Assembly (NCBI GenBank): GCA_020629335.1
Contig: JAHDDN010000386.1
Location: forward strand, 1-5,492
Source of the DNA: Chitinophagales bacterium
GTDB taxonomy: Bacteria > Bacteroidota > Bacteroidia > Chitinophagales > UBA2359
DNA: 5,492 nt
Reading direction: 5' to 3'
Part shown: positions 1-5,492 of the stretch, piece by piece
Position numbering within the stretch: position 1 is the stretch's first letter
How the letters are laid out: the number at the start of each line of letters is the position of its first letter
The notes under the pieces: model-generated
What the model was told of the DNA's origin: nothing
What the model saw: the letters and a program-made list of their open reading frames with translations, nothing else
The model's database searches: none
Position numbers and translations under genes: made by a program

Positions 1-91
1 TGCCTAAGTCAAGTGCTGGCACGCTACCAAGGCTGCCATTAAAACTGCCGATAGGTGTTCGGCCCATAGAAACGATATATACTTCTCTCAT
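1..91 (-). CDS. Acetyl-CoA acetyltransferase (thiolase), N-terminal fragment
   Basis: This is a partial gene: the ATG is the reverse complement of 89-91 and the reading frame runs off the left edge after 30 complete codons. The translation begins MREVYIVSMGRTPIGSF and continues NGSLGSVPALDLG. This matches the start of biosynthetic/degradative thiolases, which typically read 'VxIVSAxRTPIGSFxGSLxxVPAxxLG'. Members condense two acetyl-CoA to acetoacetyl-CoA or run the reverse reaction in the cytoplasm, feeding ketone body, isoprenoid or fatty acid metabolism. The catalytic Cys (near residue 90) and the C-terminal His and Cys lie outside the window, so activity cannot be judged. The usual 'SAA' or 'SAV' before RTP is SMG here, a mild variation. 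No Shine-Dalgarno sequence precedes the start, only an A-rich run, as is common in Bacteroidota. The gene is divergent from the rest of the window. The family call is strong; the exact subtype (AtoB-like or PhaA-like) is open. Confidence 0.88.
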   Translation of the reverse strand, partial: MREVYIVSMGRTPIGSFNGSLGSVPALDLG

Positions 92-143
92 TTTTTTAAT
101 TGTTTATTTTAAATTCTATTCTTTCTTAATAATGGATTAGATA

Positions 144-163
144 GCTATTAGGTTGAGAATAGC
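144..163. repeat. Small inverted repeat in the divergent intergenic region
   Basis: GCTATT (144-149) and AATAGC (158-163) are perfect inverted arms around an 8-nt loop. If the minus-strand promoter at 180-187 is real, this would be a weak hairpin in the thiolase mRNA leader. A T-rich tract follows on neither side at the right distance for a terminator. The function is unknown and chance occurrence is possible. Confidence 0.3.
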
Positions 164-179
164 CACCTCAAAAAGCGCA

Positions 180-187
180 CAAAGATA
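180..187 (-). promoter_or_regulatory. Candidate Bacteroidota -7 element for the thiolase gene
   Basis: On the minus strand this reads TATCTTTG, an exact match to the Bacteroidota -7 consensus TAnnTTTG. It would start transcription near 172 and leave a leader of about 80 nt before the ATG at 91. No clear -33 TTG sits at the usual spacing upstream, which lowers confidence. The leader would contain the 6-bp inverted repeat at 144-163. Confidence 0.35.
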
Positions 188-218
188 AGTATTTGTCAGA
201 AGAACTTGATTATTTAGT

Positions 219-247
219 TTGTATAATGAGGGCTTAATGTATATTTG
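219..247 (+). promoter_or_regulatory. Candidate Bacteroidota-type promoter for the DUF6940-like gene
   Basis: TATATTTG at 240-247 matches the -7 consensus TAnnTTTG exactly. TTG at 219-221, preceded by another T, lies 18 nt upstream and fits the -33 element. Transcription would start at about 254-256, giving a leader of roughly 13-15 nt before the ATG at 269. The -7 element overlaps an in-frame TTG at 245, which therefore cannot be the translation start of a transcript from this promoter. Confidence 0.5.
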
Positions 248-268
248 TGCATAAAATTAAGTTGTGTT

Positions 269-853
269 ATGTGGAAATTTATTCGAACGATTATAGATAA
301 GAATGTTACGACTCGTTACATTATTATGAAAGGGGATGAGGTGCTTTCTTATCAGCAAGTGATTGATCTTTGGAAGGAGTCATCGGACTTTAGGCTTTTT
401 TATATTGATTTATTGCAACGCAGTCAGTATGAAGCCTTCTTTTGGGAAGTAAAGCCAATTACTAAAGACCGTTTATCAGACTCATTTGAGTTTGTCTTAA
501 TTGATAGTCCGCGTTTGACTAAAATAGAAACGAGACCCCATGCATTTGAGGAGCATATTAATAGTGAAGAATGGGTAGTTACTTTTGCTAATTTAGGTGG
601 AGATGCTCAATTGGTTGTTCCAACAGATAAAAGTGATGATCAGCATTATACTCATTTAGCCAAATTTGTTCGTAATGCGCCTGTAGAACAAGTAGAAGCC
701 TTTTGGAAAATACTTGGGGAGCAGTTTGATCGACTAATAGGAGAAAAGCCTAAATGGTTAAGTACAGCAGGTTTGGGAGTGTATTGGCTACATGCGAGAG
801 TGGATTCGAGGCCGAAGTATTATCGTTTTGGGGAGTATAGAGTGTGGAAATAG
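269..853 (+). CDS. DUF6940-like conserved hypothetical protein
   Basis: A 194-residue soluble protein with no signal peptide or membrane segment, probably cytoplasmic. I recognise the pattern of a family annotated as DUF6940, known to me from cyanobacteria and other environmental bacteria; its function is not established. Visible family-like blocks are an N-terminal MWKF strand, 'LSYQQVIDLW' followed by 'F' and 'FYIDLL', 'FEFVLIDSPRL' in the middle, 'VTFANLGGDAQLVVP' after it, and the C-terminal signature 'WLSTAGLGVYWLHARVDSRP' followed by KYY. The ATG at 269 is chosen because homologues begin with MWK-type sequence and because the upstream in-frame TTG at 245 lies inside the predicted -7 promoter element. 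No Shine-Dalgarno is present. It ends 79 bp before the protease gene on the same strand, so co-transcription is possible but not shown. The family assignment is from memory and unverified; the coding call is solid. Confidence 0.85.
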   Translation: MWKFIRTIIDKNVTTRYIIMKGDEVLSYQQVIDLWKESSDFRLFYIDLLQRSQYEAFFWEVKPITKDRLSDSFEFVLIDSPRLTKIETRPHAFEEHINSEEWVVTFANLGGDAQLVVPTDKSDDQHYTHLAKFVRNAPVEQVEAFWKILGEQFDRLIGEKPKWLSTAGLGVYWLHARVDSRPKYYRFGEYRVWK

Positions 854-932
854 TTAATTTATCTAAAATTGTCGTATCAATCTGATAATTCCTTGTATTT
901 TAGGTGCAACTCTTAACTGTTAAAGCTCACTT

Positions 933-2954
933 ATGAGATTATCTATTGCACTATTATTAATATTAGGTTTAGCCTTGGTTTTGGCCTTAAGCCAAAAGCA
1001 AGTTCAAACTATAAACTATCAAGCTCCCCCATTAATATCTAAAGTTGTAAAGGCTGTTGAAGAGAACCATATCAATACAAGGCCTATAGATGATAAGTTA
1101 TCTAGTGATATGTATCATTTGTACCTAAAAAGAATTGATCCTAATAAGGAGTTTTTGACTCAAGAAGCGATATCAGAGCTAGGGCAATATGAATTTAGTT
1201 TAGATGAAGAATTATTAAATAATAGTGCAAACTTTTTTATGCTTTCTTTTGAATTGCTTAATGAAGGAATGACTAAAGCGAATACTTTTAGTCAAGCAGC
1301 TTTAAAGCAAGCTTTTGATTTTTCATTGGAGGAGAGTTTAGAAACTAATCCTGAGAAATTAGACTTTGCTGAAGATGATGAAGCTTTAGCAGAGAGGTGG
1401 CGAAAAAAAGTAAAATTGAATCTATTAGATGAGATTCTAATTGAAGATCAATCAGAAAATCAACTAGCATTTGAAGAAAGACAGGCTCGTGCTATCAAAC
1501 GAGTAAAACAAATACTAATTAGAAAGTTTCAAAAACAATTAGCGATAGGAGAGCAGCAGTTATTAGAGGATTATGCCAATTCATTTCTAAAAGTACACGA
1601 TTATCAATCCGAATATTTATCTCCTAAAAAGAAAGAAGAATGGGATAATGAATATACTCGCTCATTTGTTGGAATAGGAGTACAATTAGAAATTGTCAAT
1701 GAGTATGTCAAAATTAAAGACCTAATTATAGGTGGGCCAGCTTGGAAATCTAATCAGTTAGCTACAGGAGATTTAATTTATCAAATAGTTGATGGAGATA
1801 AAGCTGTAGAGGCAAGTGGCAGAACAATGGAAGAAGTTGTCAAGCTATTAAAGGGAGAAGTAGGATCAGAGGTGCGACTAAATGTGAAAAAGTCGAATGA
1901 CGAAATAAAAGAAGTGAGTCTAAAAAGAGCTAAGGTAGACTATGATTTGGCGATGTCATTTTTGTTAGAAGATAAACTGAGCAAAGAAAAAATTGGATAT
2001 ATCAGGCTGCCCCGTTTTTATGGTGGGGATGAAGGTTGTGCTTCTCATGTATTGGCTGAAATCGAAGATTTGAAAAAGCAAGGAATCGATGGCCTTATAT
2101 TTGATTTAAGGAATAATACAGGAGGAGCTTCCCGACAAGCGATTGAAATCATTGGCTATTTTTTGGAGGAGGGAAATCTAATTCAAATGGAGTATCAGGA
2201 TGGCTCACAAAGAGTCTTAAAGGATCCAGATGATCTCGTGCAGTTTGATGGTCAATTAATTGTCCTAGTGAATAGTCGAAGTGGTTCTGCTTCTGAATTG
2301 ATGGCAGGTAATATGCAAGACTATGGACGTGCATTGATAGTGGGTAGTAAGGCTACCTTTGGCAAAGGATCTATGCAGAATTTTGTCGATTTGTCAGGAG
2401 AAGAAGAAGGGGCCGAGAGTTTAGGGCAGGTCAAATTAAGCGTCGGACGTTTTTATACTGGAAGCGGTCGTTCTCCTCAATATACGGGGATTGCTTCTGA
2501 TTTGGTTCTACCTGATAAATATGCCTATGTCCCAAGAGGAGAAAGAGCGGTTGATTTTGCCTTAGAAGCGAAAGATTTAGCCATTGAAAAAGTAAGCCAA
2601 GAAGTGCAAGCATTACCAGATATTGCTCAATTAAAAACGCTAAGCGAAGAAAGAAGAAAGGATAATATACGTTTCCAATTGATAGAAGAAAAAGCAAAGG
2701 CATATCAGCTCAATAGTGAATCAACAGAGGTCAGCTTGAATTATGAAAGCTATCGAGCATATAAAAAGGAAAAACATTTGAACGAAGAGCGATTTAAAAG
2801 CATTTTCACAGAGATAGAAGGCTTTAAGGCAAATGTCAGTCAAACAATAACTGATTCAGCCAAAATTTTAAAGCGAATGCGTTGGCAAAAAAAGATTGAA
2901 AAAGACCCTTTCATTTATGAGTGCTTCTGGATCATGAATGATATGATAGGATAA
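933..2954 (+). CDS. prc: Prc/Tsp-like C-terminal processing serine protease (S41A)
   Basis: An exported tail-specific protease of 673 residues; E. coli Prc has 682. Such enzymes degrade or trim envelope proteins from their C-termini. Residues 3-20 form a hydrophobic signal peptide or anchor, with possible cleavage after ALS. Residues about 40-225 resemble the Tsp N-terminal domain ('LKRIDPNKEFLTQEAI'). About 244-335 form a PDZ domain starting 'SFVGIGVQLE'. About 335-530 are the S41 core, followed by a charged helical C-terminal region to about 660. The catalytic set is intact: S452 in 'SGSASELMAG', D463 in 'MQDYGRA' and K478 in 'TFGKGS'. S452 to D463 is 11 residues as in E. coli Prc; D463 to K478 is one residue longer. 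The usual LRNNGGG strand reads LRNNTGG (392-398), so this may be a divergent paralogue. The start at 933 is the ATG that gives the signal peptide. The stop codon overlaps the next ATG (TAATG), so the LamG gene downstream is co-translated. Confidence 0.92.
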   Translation: MRLSIALLLILGLALVLALSQKQVQTINYQAPPLISKVVKAVEENHINTRPIDDKLSSDMYHLYLKRIDPNKEFLTQEAISELGQYEFSLDEELLNNSANFFMLSFELLNEGMTKANTFSQAALKQAFDFSLEESLETNPEKLDFAEDDEALAERWRKKVKLNLLDEILIEDQSENQLAFEERQARAIKRVKQILIRKFQKQLAIGEQQLLEDYANSFLKVHDYQSEYLSPKKKEEWDNEYTRSFVGIGVQLEIVNEYVKIKDLIIGGPAWKSNQLATGDLIYQIVDGDKAVEASGRTMEEVVKLLKGEVGSEVRLNVKKSNDEIKEVSLKRAKVDYDLAMSFLLEDKLSKEKIGYIRLPRFYGGDEGCASHVLAEIEDLKKQGIDGLIFDLRNNTGGASRQAIEIIGYFLEEGNLIQMEYQDGSQRVLKDPDDLVQFDGQLIVLVNSRSGSASELMAGNMQDYGRALIVGSKATFGKGSMQNFVDLSGEEEGAESLGQVKLSVGRFYTGSGRSPQYTGIASDLVLPDKYAYVPRGERAVDFALEAKDLAIEKVSQEVQALPDIAQLKTLSEERRKDNIRFQLIEEKAKAYQLNSESTEVSLNYESYRAYKKEKHLNEERFKSIFTEIEGFKANVSQTITDSAKILKRMRWQKKIEKDPFIYECFWIMNDMIG

Positions 2955-2956
2955 TG
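2952..2956 (+). promoter_or_regulatory. TAATG stop-start overlap (translational coupling)
   Basis: The protease stop TAA (2952-2954) shares its last A with the LamG gene's ATG (2954-2956). Such overlaps usually mean that ribosomes terminating on the first gene re-initiate on the second, so both are made from one mRNA in linked amounts. A second in-frame ATG at 2969 (codon 6) would also leave a usable signal peptide, so the exact start is not fully certain. Confidence 0.75.
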
Positions 2957-4195
2957 AAAAAAATATCAATGAAAGGATTTTACCTTATTATTATAAACTT
3001 ATTCTTACTACCCTTTAGTCTTAGCGGTCAATCGGCCAACTTAGAAAGAGGCTTAGTGGCCCATTTGCCATTTAATGGAAATACTAAAGATATGGGACCT
3101 CATGCGAATCATGGCATCTCTAAAGGCGTTGATTTAGCAACCGATAAATTTGGTATAGCTAATAATTGCTATTCTTTTAATGGAATAGGTGATTACATAG
3201 AAGTGCCTAATTCTAAGAGCATTAACTCGATTAATCGACAAAAATCCATGAGCGTTTCTGCTTGGATTTATGTAAAAAACTGGGATCACGAAGATCATGA
3301 GTTTATCTCCATACACGAAAAGACATCCGCAGAGATCTGCAAGAGCATTCCCAGCTTTTATATCAGTAAAGATCGTTGGGCTAAGTTTGGAGAAGTATTA
3401 CATACAGGCGATTTCCCTTTTGTTCAGTGGACACATATAGTCATGATACAAGGGGCCGATTATTTGCAGTATTATGTGAATGGTCGCTTGGTACAAGATA
3501 TAGAAGCTTTTCCTTACTTTAAAATCAATCAAGAGTCCTTGAAGATAGGAGCAACGCCTTGTGGCAAGACACATTTCTTTCATGGCCTAATGGACGATTA
3601 TCGCTTGTACAATCGGAAGTTGACAGTGGAGGAGATTATGCTTTTATATAAATTTAAGGAAGAGCCTCCAGCAGTAGAGGAGGATAATAGCGCGAAGGCA
3701 ATCGTGGAGGGAAAGCCACCCAAAAAACCGATTAAGCAAGCTCAGAGAGCGAAAAAAATAAATCCCAAGTCACCCTTGCCAGTGATTAGCAATAAGCCAA
3801 TTGTAGAACAAGTAAAAACACCAATGGCAGTGCCAGACCCACCTAAAGAAATAAAAGGTCGAGTCGTAGAATTTACAAGAACAATAGAAGTCGCTCAGCG
3901 AGCATTAGAAATAGAAATTTGGGATAGAAAGAGCCAAGATGGAGATAAAATTACGGTATTAATTAATGGAGATGAGCCCATCTTAGAGAATTATAAACTC
4001 CTAAACAAGAAGAAATCGATACAGTTGGATTTGACTAAAGACAGTTATTTTACACTTCATGCGGAGAATTTGGGGATGATTCCACCTAATACAGCAGCCT
4101 TTTCGATTAATGATGGGATGACTACCCAGACAATAGAACTTTCTTCAGATATGGGGAAGAGTGAGACGATCTTAATTAAAGTTTTAACTGAATAA
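2954..4195 (+). CDS. Secreted LamG-domain protein 1 with conserved C-terminal domain
   Basis: A 413-residue exported protein. Residues 1-25 are a signal peptide (MKK start, hydrophobic core at 9-21, likely cleavage in LSG|Q). Residues about 30-233 form a LamG/concanavalin-like jelly roll of the LamG_3 type: 'GLVAHLPFNGN', 'SFNGIGDYIEVPNS', 'MSVSAWIYV', 'WTHIVMIQ' with 'YYVNGRLV', and the closing 'FFHGLMDDYRLYNRKLTVEE'. Such domains usually bind glycans or proteins; no catalytic residues are apparent. Residues 236-301 are a proline/lysine-rich linker, and 253-281 contain nine Lys/Arg and no acidic residue. Residues 303-410 form a predicted beta-rich C-terminal domain with 'EIEIWDRKSQDGD', 'LENYKLLNKKKSI', 'LHAENLG' and 'PPNTAAFSINDG', nearly shared with the next gene. 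It does not resemble the standard type IX secretion C-terminal signal as I know it. The gene is coupled to the protease by a one-base overlap. The binding target is unknown. Confidence 0.9.
   Translation: MKKISMKGFYLIIINLFLLPFSLSGQSANLERGLVAHLPFNGNTKDMGPHANHGISKGVDLATDKFGIANNCYSFNGIGDYIEVPNSKSINSINRQKSMSVSAWIYVKNWDHEDHEFISIHEKTSAEICKSIPSFYISKDRWAKFGEVLHTGDFPFVQWTHIVMIQGADYLQYYVNGRLVQDIEAFPYFKINQESLKIGATPCGKTHFFHGLMDDYRLYNRKLTVEEIMLLYKFKEEPPAVEEDNSAKAIVEGKPPKKPIKQAQRAKKINPKSPLPVISNKPIVEQVKTPMAVPDPPKEIKGRVVEFTRTIEVAQRALEIEIWDRKSQDGDKITVLINGDEPILENYKLLNKKKSIQLDLTKDSYFTLHAENLGMIPPNTAAFSINDGMTTQTIELSSDMGKSETILIKVLTE
3860..4183 (+). repeat. Shared C-terminal domain, copy 1 (LamG protein 1)
   Basis: This codes for residues 303-410 of LamG protein 1. 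By-eye ungapped alignment with residues 265-372 of LamG protein 2 gives 83 identities in 108 positions (about 77%). In the last 42 aligned codons (4055-4180 against 5350-5475), 16 codons differ synonymously and only 3 change the amino acid. The copies are therefore old and kept by selection at the protein level. Confidence 0.85.
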
Positions 4196-4252
4196 GGTTT
4201 GAACGTTTAAACTGAATAACATTTGAAATCTTAAGTTGAATAACTTATTACA
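4181..4252 (+). repeat. Three degenerate 24-nt tandem repeats across the stop codon
   Basis: Units lie at 4181-4204, 4205-4228 and 4229-4252. Each carries a core like TTAACTGAATAA (unit 1), TTAAACTGAATAA (unit 2) or TTAAGTTGAATAA (unit 3). By eye units 1 and 2 match at 20 of 24 positions and units 2 and 3 at 16 of 24. The first unit contains the last codons and the TAA of LamG protein 1. Because 24 is a multiple of three, units 2 and 3 repeat the same in-frame stop codon. This looks like a decayed tandem duplication of the gene's 3' end. Confidence 0.7.
4232..4247. repeat. 6-bp hairpin within the third tandem unit
   Basis: TAAGTT (4232-4237) and AACTTA (4242-4247) are perfect inverted arms around the loop GAAT. 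The stem is AT-rich with no following T-run, so it is at best a weak mRNA 3'-end structure and not a convincing intrinsic terminator. Confidence 0.3.
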
Positions 4253-4319
4253 CTGATTAATAGCCTTTTATTAGTTGCTGTTGTGAAAATGGCCTTATTA
4301 TTGAAGCTTTTCTAGTGGC

Positions 4320-4335
4320 TCATTCGTATGAATGA
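4320..4335. repeat. 6-bp hairpin/dyad upstream of LamG gene 2
   Basis: TCATTC (4320-4325) and GAATGA (4330-4335) are perfect inverted arms around GTAT, ending 27 nt before the ATG at 4363. It could be an operator-like dyad or a leader hairpin. The rest of the 167-bp gap (4196-4362) shows no recognisable TAnnTTTG promoter and no Shine-Dalgarno, so the regulation of the downstream gene is unclear. Confidence 0.3.
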
Positions 4336-4362
4336 ATAAATCCGTTAAATAAAGCTGTTATA

Positions 4363-5487
4363 ATGAACCAGATAAAAATATCGACTTTAATATTATTTTT
4401 TTTATTACCTATTTTTAGTATTGCTCAAGAAGTTAATTTAGAGAAGGGGATTATTGCTTATTATCCATTGGATGGGAATGCGATGGATAGGAGTGGCCAG
4501 CATAATCATGGAGAAATCATTGGGACAGTCAAGGCTTCTGAAGATAGAAATGATAGAGCCAATCAATGTATGCGATTCAATGGTATGGATGGCTATATTC
4601 ATGTACCCAATACGAGCTCTTTATCTTCGCCTGAAGAGCAAATTAGTATTGGCGTATGGGTATATGCTTATGATTTCTCTAATCATCGATACGGCATCAT
4701 TTGTAATAAATCAGATCAACAAGGAGTACGTCCACAGTTTGGGATGCACTTTGGATATGATAAGGGCTGTTTTATGGCCGCGGACTTTAATGGTGGGAGA
4801 GGAGTTTTTAAGACGATTCCGATAGCTTTAAATAGATGGTATCATATGGTAATGACTGTTGAGGGAGATCAAGCAATAGCCTATATGGATGGTAAATTAG
4901 TTGGGCAAATGACGATAAAAACAAATCCCTTCAATAAAGACCTAGCTTTGGATATTGGGAGAAGCCAGACGGGCAATAACCCCATGTTTTTTAGTGGTCA
5001 ATTAGATGAATTGGTCATTTATAATCGTGTTTTGAGTGCGGAAGAAGTAAAAGCACTTTACGAAAAGGGCATCCAGCAAGATTTAATTACGGAAGTAGAA
5101 ACGACAACTGTAGAGGAGGAAAAAGTCATTCCATTGCCTACTGCCATTAAAGAGCGAGCGGTAGAGTTTACCCACACCATTAATGTAAAGCAAGGAGATT
5201 TAGAATTAGAAATATGGGATAGAAAAAGTCAGGATGGAGATAGGGTGACAGTTTTATTGAATGGGGAAGAAGTGGTGTTAGAAAATTATAAATTGCTTAA
5301 TAAGAAAAAGAATATAGCGATTAGTTTAGATGGAGATACTTATCTAACACTTCATGCGGAGAACTTAGGCATTACACCACCGAATACAGCGGCCTTTTCT
5401 ATTAATGATGGGCATACCACACAGACAATTGAATTGTCTTCTGATATGGGAAAAAGCGAAACGATCTTGATTAAACTGAAAAACTGA
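4363..5487 (+). CDS. Secreted LamG-domain protein 2 with conserved C-terminal domain
   Basis: A 374-residue paralogue of the preceding LamG protein. Residues 1-21 are a clear signal peptide (basic start, hydrophobic 9-18, cleavage in SIA|Q). Residues about 25-235 form a LamG_3-type domain: 'GIIAYYPLDGNAMDRSG', 'RFNGMDGYIHVPNT', 'ISIGVWVYAY', 'RWYHMVMTV' with 'AYMDGKLVG', and 'FFSGQLDELVIYNRVLSAEE'. The linker (about 236-262) is short and acidic, with six Asp/Glu and one Lys between 237 and 256, unlike the long basic linker of its neighbour. Residues 265-372 are the shared C-terminal domain. The first 64 residues after the signal peptide match the paralogue at about 28 positions, much less than the C-terminal domain. 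It lies 167 bp downstream of LamG gene 1, so it may have its own promoter or be the last gene of the operon. It is likely an exported binding protein at the envelope or outside; the ligand is unknown. Confidence 0.9.
   Translation: MNQIKISTLILFFLLPIFSIAQEVNLEKGIIAYYPLDGNAMDRSGQHNHGEIIGTVKASEDRNDRANQCMRFNGMDGYIHVPNTSSLSSPEEQISIGVWVYAYDFSNHRYGIICNKSDQQGVRPQFGMHFGYDKGCFMAADFNGGRGVFKTIPIALNRWYHMVMTVEGDQAIAYMDGKLVGQMTIKTNPFNKDLALDIGRSQTGNNPMFFSGQLDELVIYNRVLSAEEVKALYEKGIQQDLITEVETTTVEEEKVIPLPTAIKERAVEFTHTINVKQGDLELEIWDRKSQDGDRVTVLLNGEEVVLENYKLLNKKKNIAISLDGDTYLTLHAENLGITPPNTAAFSINDGHTTQTIELSSDMGKSETILIKLKN
5155..5478 (+). repeat. Shared C-terminal domain, copy 2 (LamG protein 2)
   Basis: This codes for residues 265-372 of LamG protein 2, the counterpart of 3860-4183. 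The stretches LEIWDRKSQDGD-like, LENYKLLNKKK, LHAENLG, NTAAFSINDG and TTQTIELSSDMGKSETILI are identical or nearly so in both copies. The domain is predicted to be mostly beta strands joined by Asn/Asp/Gly-rich turns. Confidence 0.85.
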
Positions 5488-5492
5488 AAAAC
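5473..5492 (+). repeat. 8-nt tandem repeat over the stop codon of LamG gene 2
   Basis: An AAACTGAA unit repeats with a period of 8 for about 2.5 copies up to the window edge and contains the TGA stop (5485-5487). A slippage event here would shift the reading frame near the C-terminus and move the stop. Whether the array continues beyond the window cannot be seen. Confidence 0.5.

Noticed and set aside
245..268. TTG at 245 as the start of the DUF6940-like gene
   Set aside because: It lies inside the predicted -7 element TATATTTG (240-247), so it would not be in the transcript. The downstream ATG at 269 gives the family-like MWK start.
875..887. Hairpin TATCA-ATC-TGATA as a terminator between the DUF6940-like and protease genes
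   Set aside because: Only five weak base pairs, a 3-nt loop and no T-tract. It is expected by chance in AT-rich DNA.
869..903. Possible promoter for the protease gene (TTG at 869-871 and TATTTTAG at 896-903)
   Set aside because: The -7 element departs from TAnnTTTG and the 24-nt spacer is too long for a convincing match.
2149..3583. Minus-strand open frames of 60-90 codons inside the protease and LamG genes
   Set aside because: They are antisense to well-supported coding frames, have no homology I can recognise and no start signals. They are explained as codon-usage shadows.
4258..4308. Imperfect direct repeat AATAGCCTTTTATTAG and AATGGCCTTATTATTG in the gap between the LamG genes
   Set aside because: Only about 11 of 16 positions match without gaps, in very AT-rich DNA, which is not distinguishable from chance.
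4454..4825. Open frame of 123 codons on the plus strand within LamG gene 2
   Set aside because: It overlaps the LamG frame completely. Its translation has no recognisable domain, while the LamG frame has a signal peptide, domain motifs and a close paralogue.
3860..5478. The shared C-terminal domain as a standard type IX secretion sorting domain
   Set aside because: It lacks the short (70-90 residue) pattern I know for those tails and ends in a different motif (SETILIK). A noncanonical sorting role is not excluded.
2954..5487. LamG pair plus protease as an antiphage or toxin-antitoxin system
   Set aside because: Both LamG proteins have signal peptides and no nuclease, nucleotide-binding or toxin motif. 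There are no mobile-element marks or attachment sites. An envelope role is the simpler reading.

Overview
The window is AT-rich, protein-coding bacterial DNA that looks like Bacteroidota. Start codons lack Shine-Dalgarno sequences, the intergenic DNA carries a TAnnTTTG-type -7 promoter element, and the proteins (a Prc/Tsp-type C-terminal processing protease and secreted LamG-domain proteins) are typical of that phylum. A Saprospirales-like marine bacterium would fit, but I cannot prove a genus from the sequence.

Layout. Positions 1-91 hold the first 30 codons of a leftward acetyl-CoA acetyltransferase (thiolase) that runs off the left edge. Positions 92-268 form a divergent promoter region with one candidate Bacteroidota-type promoter in each direction. 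Everything after that is on the plus strand: a small protein resembling the uncharacterised DUF6940 family (269-853), a 673-residue Prc-like serine protease (933-2954), a secreted LamG protein (2954-4195) that overlaps the protease stop codon by one base (TAATG), a 167-bp gap containing degenerate tandem repeats and small hairpins, and a second secreted LamG protein (4363-5487).

How the genes may fit together. The protease and the first LamG protein are almost certainly co-transcribed and translationally coupled. The two LamG proteins are paralogues built the same way: signal peptide, N-terminal LamG (concanavalin-like) domain, linker, and a C-terminal domain of about 108 residues. That C-terminal domain is about 77% identical between them, far more than the LamG domains. 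The DNA under it is rich in synonymous differences, so the similarity reflects long-term constraint and not a recent copy. A working hypothesis is a cell-envelope module: two exported proteins with divergent binding heads and a common C-terminal domain, one of them tied to a C-terminal-processing protease. The protease-substrate link is inference only.

No RNA gene, CRISPR array, insertion sequence or origin was found. No gene-free stretch exceeds 300 bases.
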